NCBI GenBank assembly: GCA_022606425.2
Contig: JAHDVF020000840.1
Span: 1,922,001 to 1,986,000, forward strand
Source of the DNA: Lepidostoma basale
Lineage: Eukaryota; Arthropoda; Insecta; Trichoptera; Lepidostomatidae
Direction of reading: 5' to 3'
Length of the DNA: 64,000 bases
Below are positions 58,801 through 64,000 of the stretch, piece by piece. The notes beneath the pieces are model-generated. The model saw only the letters and a list, made by a program, of their open reading frames with translations. It ran no database searches and was not told where the DNA came from. Position 1 is the stretch's first letter; the number at the start of each line of letters is the position of its first letter. Both the position numbers and the translations under genes were made by a program.

Positions 58801-61800
58801 TATAATATCCTCAACCTCACATATCTCTCTTATTCTGGTGTTCCTCACGCGATCTCTCAGTGTCTTGCCGTGTAAGATACATCACTTGTATTAATTATTT
58901 TTCTTCACTTAACTTAAACTATACAGTAGATGCATGTCAGGCTGAGTTATTACATAGACTACAGAATCAGGAAATAATATGTTATTAAGCCGATGTTGAT
59001 GTTATTGTAATTTGCACGCTGCCGCAAGATCATTAATGGTGCCTTTTGAACCCTTTCTTTGCATTAATTGTTAACCTTATGCAATAAATGCTAGCTTGAT
59101 TACATTTAATAGCATTCTAACTGCACGGTGGTTCTGTACAAGGTAATCCTGTAGAATGCCAGCAATATTACGGCACTGTTTATCTAATGACACGCTTTCT
59201 GATAATAATATAATCTGATAAGCTAAAGACATACTCTACAGTGTTTTGTGTTTGTCGATCCGAAATCTATGATCAATCATACTTTTGATTCTGTATTATG
59301 TACAAGTGCTCTTTACTTATTTATTAACTAAATAAATTATAATATTATCTGTGAATATTTTTTAAAAAATGTTTCGTGTTACAAGTTTGTGTGGATTTAC
59401 ATACTGTCAGAAAGTCCAACTGGTGTTTAAATGAAAATGTGACTTAAAGTTTATAATTAATATGTTTTTTTTCTGTATTGTTTGTTTTTTCATTTAAAAT
59501 TCTACCTTTAGAGTGCCACAGCATGACATGTGGTCGTTTTTGCTTTTATTTGGCAAAAATTGTTTACCTTACATGTGAGTAATTTATATATGGTAATTTC
59601 AAATTGATTTAATTTGATCATTCAATAGTACAATGTACTTTTTTTTTTCTCAAAGAGCCATTATTATTTATATTTATTTGGTTCCAAATTCTTATCATAC
59701 AAACATGTTTTTACAACTTTATTATATTTGTTGAAACAATTAATCTGAATACTTAGTACTTTTTTAGATTGTTGTTGATATAATATTATTGGTTCTTATT
59801 ATCATCATCAGATATTTTACGATGACATACAAAATTTCAATGATTACACATTTTTTTAACTCTTATGTTTTATGATTGTGTTTTTCGAGTGGAAAATTGA
59901 ATCACGTATAAATTGAATAAATAATCTTTCCATTGTTGATGTTCACATATAAGATTAGATCAAGTGTCAATGTACAATATAAATTTTCAATAAATAAAAA
60001 AATGCGTTTCAAGATGTACTTTCTAAAATCTATAACATGATATTAAACACATTGTTTATGATGTCTCGGTAAAGAATTCATCATTTCAAGTGTATTGTAT
60101 CACAATCACTTTAATTCTTGTATATAATGTAAGAGCAGCCACGTGAATACCCAAGAAATCATGTCTGGTCTGGTGACATTGTAACTATTAAAATTTTATG
60201 TTTATTGTGCACTTTATTGATAAACAAAGAATTTTTGTAATCAAACAGTGATTCAGTGCAAAACTGTTTTTAAATTGCATGAAAGTCCTGCATTTTATTC
60301 CTCTTTAATATATACATTTTTGTTACACATTATGGATTTAGGTTCTAAGTAGAAATTTTGGTATATGTTTAGCAAAAATTAAGAAACAGAAATCTTCAGG
60401 TTTATTTAGAACTTTATACATATTTTATATCAAATTGCCTGCGACTTTTCAGGTTGCTGTGGCTGTTGTTCGGCCTTGCGGCCCCGCTACAAGCGCCTTG
60501 TCGACAACATCTTCCCGGTAAATCCCCACGATGGCCTTGTCAAATCAAATATGGAGAAGCTCACCTTCTACTCCCTGTCCAGCCCGGAGAAGTTGGACCG
60601 CATCGGGGAGTACCTTTTCCAGAAAGCCAGCCGAGATATATACAGAAAGAGGAATGGGTAAGATTGCCCTGTTATTTAAAATATCCGATAAGAGTCCAAA
60701 TGCCAAATGTTAGAGTCTTCTATTTCAACTCATGAGATGTTCCAAAAGTTAAATGTTTTCAATTTATAAAGAATTAATTTGAACAGGCTTGTCATCATTG
60801 CCATGGAGGCCATGGATCAGCTGTTGGTGGCATGTCACGCACAGACACTCAACTTGTTTGTTGAGAGCTTCCTAAAGATGGTGCAGAAACTCCTGGAGTC
60901 CACCGACCCCCAGCTACAGATTTTGGCCACTCAGAGTGTATGTATTCATTTTTAAAAATTAATAAAAAATATTTATATACCGTCTTCTTTCATGATTCAA
61001 TTTTATTTGAAATTATGACTGGCCAATTTGGTTCGGGCAACTCAATGGGATTAAAGTAATAATAATAATCTGGCCTGTGTAGGCTGAGCTATGGCTTATA
61101 TTTACTTTGGCTTATATTACAATATCATTGTTTTAATACATATTACAATATCATTGTTTTAATACATTCGGAGTGTTGCCATAATTTAATAATATTGTGA
61201 TGTATGGACGATTATTTGCTTCTTATTGTTATAAAAATTACTCTGTTTCATATTTTCAGTTTGTGCGCTTTGCAAATATCGAGGAGGACACTCCATCCTA
61301 TCATCGTAGGTACGATTTTTTTGTATCAAAATTCTCAGCCATGTGTCACAGCAACCATTCTGAGAGAGTAACCCGAGATAGCCTGCGCCTGGCTGGTATT
61401 AAAGGACTTCAGGTAATTTTTGATTATCAAAGTCTATTTAAATAACTATTACCATTGAAATCCGTTATGGTTTTATCAAAAGTTCTATTATTTTATCTTT
61501 AGGGTGTTGTGAGAAAAACTGTTACGGATGATCTTGTTGAAAACATTTGGAAATCCCAACACATGGATAAGATAGTGCCATCTCTTCTGTATAATATGCA
61601 GGTTAGTAATGAAGTATTTTATCACATTATGGATCTTATATAAAACTTTAATATAAAAACAAACATTGCAAGTCCAGTATGTGCATTTTTATAGAAGTAT
61701 TTCAAATATTGCAACACTTTTAATGCATTAAAAAATTTATTTGTCTTTGTACGCGTGATTGTAGAATATTTATGTTTAAATTTTGGTTTAGAATTACCAG

Positions 61801-63898
61801 GAGGACAAGGCACGCGAGGGGACCATAGTCGTGGAGAGTGTAGAAGGTAGCCAGGACACCCCGCCCGCCCTTGCGGAGGCATGCCTCAGGGAACTGGTGG
61901 GGAGGGCCAGCTTTGGGCACATTAAGAGTGTCCTCAAACCAGTGCTCAAGTATGCCCTTTTGTTACATCGGCTATATTTTATTTATTAAGTAATACAAAT
62001 GAAAACTTTCCCTTAGACAGGCGAAACATGTCATTCACATAAAATATAATAAAACTTCGAGAAAACAGACATTTTCATTCATATTCATTATGGAGTTTTA
62101 CATCATTGTTCAAGAAACAATAAAAAAATAAAAATCAAATTTTTCAATATCATTTATAAATACTTTTTTTTACAGACACTTTGATCTTCATAAGTTGTGG
62201 GTACCGAATGATTTTGCTATTCATACTTTCCGAATCATCATGTTTTCAATTCAGGTAATCATATTTTTTCCCTATATTCAAATTGCTTAGTTTTTTATTG
62301 CTTCTTTTTGTATGTGTAAGTACATTTTCATGATTGTTTTTTTTTTCTATAGGCACAATATTCTTACACCGTAGTAGAGACACTGATGACCCACTTGGAC
62401 GACGATAGGAAGCCCTCAGAGCAGATGGTGGCGACGTTGAATGTAACTAATCGGCCCGGAGTCACGGGAAAAGAGAGCACGAGAGTGCGCACGGCCGTGG
62501 CAGAAGTCTTGGCCAAAATTATTGCCATAGCAGCGGGCGAGAGCGTTGGTATGATCATTAACAACTAGTTTCTTTTAGGAATTCTCTTGGTTCTAATAAT
62601 AATAATAAGCCGTTTTTGTGATGTAATCACCTCAAGGGCGCATTAAGACGTGTTTTAAATCTAAAAATCTAAATGTGACCGCTTAAAAAACGATCGGTTT
62701 AAAAGTATAGTAGAACAAAGTATAAATGTTTAAATTGGGTATGAAATAATAGTACTTAAATTTGTATTGTAATGTTTATTCGCAAACAAAAATCTATCCA
62801 AAAAAGCTAGAATGGCAGTGCACAATGGTGTTCTTCTACCGACCCTTATGTATGGAAGCGAAGCATGGAACTGGCAAAAGAAGGATGAAAGTAGAATAAA
62901 TGCAGTAGAAATGAGATCTCAACGAATGTGTGGATACTCTGTGTATGATAGTGTCGAATGAAAATATAAGAAGTGAATGCAGTGCGAATGATGGTGTCGT
63001 GAACAAAATAATGAAAGGATCATTAAGATGGTTTGGACATATGGAAAGAATGAATGAAGAAAGAATGGTAAAAAAATGATATGTTAACGATGTAAATGGA
63101 ACCAGAAATAGAGGAAGACCAAGAAAACGTGGCACGATCAAATAAATCAAATATTGAATGTCGGCCATGTGAGGAGTCAGAGAAATCGACGCGCGTGCAT
63201 GACACAATGTATGGATGTTGAGGAAGCGAGAGAAATATGTCAGGAAAGAAAAGTGTGGCAGTCCATTATTTCTGCCTACCCCTTCGGGGAGACGGCGTGA
63301 TGGTTAGTTAGTTAGTTATATTACCTTGATGTGTATGTTCCATTACTTTAATTCTTGTGTCTTATATCTTGCAGGTCCATCTGTGTTGGAAATCATCAAC
63401 TGTTTGTTAACTCACTTGAGGGCTTCCGTGACTCGTGACTCTGAAGTAAAGACATACTCATTAATTATCTAATGATATATGTTGATGCTGCTATTATAAT
63501 AAAATAAAAACTTATTATTGATACTGAAACTTTTTGAGGCAGAGCGTTGATTTTGTATGTCATGAAATAATTAAACTTGTTAAGAATTAATAATTCTGAT
63601 TCTGGTCTAGAAAGGTTCAATTTTTGATTAGAAAATATAAATTCTTTGGTTTTTATTCTCTTTACACTAAATACAGAAAAAAATATTTCAGAATGAAACA
63701 GATGAAAAGCAGTACCAAGAAGCTCTGATCAACGGTTTGGGGGAGTTTGCCAACCATCTCCCCGACTATCAGAAGATTGACATCATGATGTTTATCATGT
63801 CCAAGATCCCATACCAGCCGAGTGGAGGCACGAAGCAACACAAGCCCAAGAAAGGAGACATCATGCTGCAGAGCATCCTCCTTAAGAGTTTACTCAAG
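55768..63898 (+). CDS. EFR3: EFR3 homologue (rolling blackout/stmA), N-terminal half
   Basis: Exons: 55768-55852 (candidate), 60453-60657, 60787-60937, 61260-61412, 61503-61601, 61792-61949, 62176-62254, 62353-62548, 63375-63445, 63692-63898; the gene continues past the right edge. Phases agree throughout (1404 nt, 468 codons so far). Begins with a cysteine cluster (CCCGCCSALRPRYKRLVDNI) and continues with helical ARM/HEAT-like repeats. EFR3 is a palmitoylated plasma-membrane scaffold that recruits PI4KIIIalpha with TTC7 and FAM126, sustaining PI4P/PI(4,5)P2; the fly gene is needed for phospholipid signalling at synapses and in photoreceptors. Fly and human proteins are ~820-850 residues, so about 55% is here. 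All exons from 60453 on are certain; the first is not. Confidence 0.93.
57128..57610. mobile_element. 483-bp hAT-type MITE in EFR3 intron 1
   Basis: Ends CAGTGGCGTGCCTAGGGT and (reverse) CAGTGGCGGTACTTCAAT; perfect 8-bp duplication GGTACAAG at 57120-57127 and 57611-57618. Same family as 30338-30760: both ends match the corresponding ends of that copy, in inverted orientation. Non-coding. Confidence 0.92.
57620..58570. other. EFR3 intron 1, nothing recognised
   Basis: AT-rich, no frames or repeats. Confidence 0.4.
58575..58875 (-). mobile_element. RTE-like LINE family B 3' end
   Basis: Minus strand: LRDRVRNTRIREICEVEDII then RDWYGHVQRMDTTRLPYIAL and RPPKRWKDSWES, tail GAAGAAGAAG (plus TTCTTCTTCTTCC at 58580). 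Closely similar to the units at 28441-29052 but single. 5' truncated at CACGGCAAGACAC. Confidence 0.85.
58880..60450. other. EFR3 intron 1, 3' part
   Basis: AT-rich; only the possible alternative first exon at 59523-59574 stands out. Confidence 0.4.
59523..59574 (+). CDS. EFR3: EFR3 candidate alternative first exon, proximal
   Basis: ATG at 59523, 17 codons (MTCGRFCFYLAKIVYLT) ending in phase 1 before GTGAGTAAT, again giving T|GT = Cys at the junction with 60453. Cys-containing and hydrophobic, compatible with a membrane-anchored N-terminus, but short enough to arise by chance. Confidence 0.3.
60453..60657 (+). CDS. EFR3: EFR3 exon 2: cysteine cluster and N-terminal helix
   Basis: CCGCCSALRPRYKRLVDNIF then EKLTFYSLSSPEKLDRIGEY: the most conserved block of the family; the cysteines are the palmitoylation site. 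Acceptor TTTTCAG, donor GTAAGA, ends phase 2. Confidence 0.96.
60787..60937 (+). CDS. EFR3: EFR3 exon 3
   Basis: AMEAMDQLLVACHAQTLNLF, VESFLKMVQKLLES, PQLQILATQS. First ARM-like helices. Donor GTATGT, phase 0. Confidence 0.95.
61260..61412 (+). CDS. EFR3: EFR3 exon 4
   Basis: FVRFANIEEDTPSYHRRYDF, FVSKFSAMCHS, LRLAGIKGLQ: conserved signature of the family (EEDTPSYHRRYDFF). Phase 0 on both sides. Confidence 0.96.
61503..61601 (+). CDS. EFR3: EFR3 exon 5
   Basis: GVVRKTVTDDLVENIWKSQH, MDKIVPSLLYNMQ. 33 codons, phase 0. Confidence 0.95.
61792..61949 (+). CDS. EFR3: EFR3 exon 6
   Basis: A less conserved acidic start (NYQEDKAREGTIVVESVEGS) then TPPALAEACLRELVGRASFG and HIKSVLKPVLK. GC-rich. Ends phase 2. 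Confidence 0.94.
61985..62130 (-). repeat. Penelope-LTR-like repeat in EFR3 intron
   Basis: CTTAGACAGGCGAAACATGT at 62014, then ACAGACATTTTCATTCATAT, ATGGAGTTTTACATCATTGT and TTCAAGAAACAAT: inverse of the repeat at 605-765. GAAAC-AT-GTC is present. Confidence 0.5.
62176..62254 (+). CDS. EFR3: EFR3 exon 7
   Basis: HFDLHKLWVPNDFAIHTFRI, IMFSIQ. The intron before it holds the repeat at 61985-62130. Confidence 0.95.
62353..62548 (+). CDS. EFR3: EFR3 exon 8
   Basis: AQYSYTVVETLMTHLDDDRK, an insert MVATLNVTNRPGVTGKEST, then VRTAVAEVLAKIIAIAAGES V. Ends phase 1 (GTT G|GTATGA). Confidence 0.94.
62609..62740 (-). mobile_element. LINE C 3' UTR fragment
   Basis: AATAATAATAAGCCGTTTTT and CACCTCAAGGGCGCATTAAG resemble 51262-51330. 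No coding part. Confidence 0.45.
62790..63318 (+). mobile_element. LINE A short copy in EFR3 intron 8
   Basis: Begins CTATCCAAAAAAGCTAGAAT at 62796 and ends GGCGTGATGGTTAGTTAGTT. Deletions at 62920 and 62950 and a one-base gain at 63075 break the frame. Same 5' border as 42262-42765. Same orientation as the gene, 55 bp before exon 9. Confidence 0.88.
63375..63445 (+). CDS. EFR3: EFR3 exon 9
   Basis: GPSVLEIINCLLTHLRASVT, RDSE. The acceptor (ATCTTGCAG) lies only ~55 bp after the end of a LINE A insertion. Confidence 0.94.
63692..63898 (+). CDS. EFR3: EFR3 exon 10
   Basis: KQYQEALINGLGEFANHLPD, YQKIDIMMFIMSKIP, a Gly/Lys-rich insert, and GDIMLQSILLKSLLK. Donor GTAAGC, phase 0. Last exon visible; the downstream half is outside the window. 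Confidence 0.95.
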
Positions 63899-64000
63899 GT
63901 AAGCGAGGACACCGGTCATGTCTAAAAATATTGCGGGGACACGCTCTTATCTCCGATTTATTTAAATTTATTATCTTTTTTGTTTTAAAGTAAACTAATG

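Noticed and set aside
60476..60661. Independent 61-codon gene
   Set aside because: This is exon 2 of EFR3; the protein block and splice sites place it in the larger gene.

Overview
This 64 kb window looks like AT-rich insect nuclear DNA, most probably from a moth or butterfly. The reasons are multi-exon genes with GT/AG introns, two insect-like orthologues, and a dense mixture of non-LTR retrotransposons, tRNA-derived SINEs, Penelope-like remnants and small DNA transposons. The order (Lepidoptera) is my inference; the eukaryotic, insect-type nature is seen directly.

Two host genes lie head to head. On the minus strand a complete 12-exon gene for an ACK-family (activated Cdc42 kinase-like) tyrosine kinase runs from its start codon at 51944 down to its stop at 27240. 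Every splice phase fits, giving a 3717-nt reading frame (1238 residues): SAM-like N-terminus, kinase, SH3, CRIB, a long disordered tail and a C-terminal UBA. On the plus strand, from about 55768 (or an alternative first exon at 59523) and running off the right edge, is the N-terminal half of the EFR3 homologue (Drosophila rolling blackout/stmA), which anchors phosphatidylinositol 4-kinase at the plasma membrane.

The rest, about 1-27 kb plus the introns of both genes, is mostly mobile DNA. One non-LTR family ('LINE A'; RT with YADD, C-terminus around the residues MTRCMNVEEARE, tails of GTTA or GTT repeats) is present in about 25 pieces on both strands. RTE-like 3' ends with GAA tails, Jockey/CR1-like pieces, a tRNA-derived SINE with intact A and B boxes, a nearly intact DD41D mariner, three hAT-type MITEs with 8-bp target duplications, TTAA-flanked piggyBac-like MITEs, pogo-like elements and Penelope-like remnants are interleaved and nested.

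The most interesting signals are: hammerhead-ribozyme-like motifs recurring in Penelope-like terminal repeats; nested insertions whose target duplications can be read directly; LINE chimeras and a recurrent LINE A 5' breakpoint that suggests short derivative families; a 30-bp hairpin inside a hAT MITE 0.25 kb from an ACK exon; and two alternative phase-compatible first exons for EFR3.
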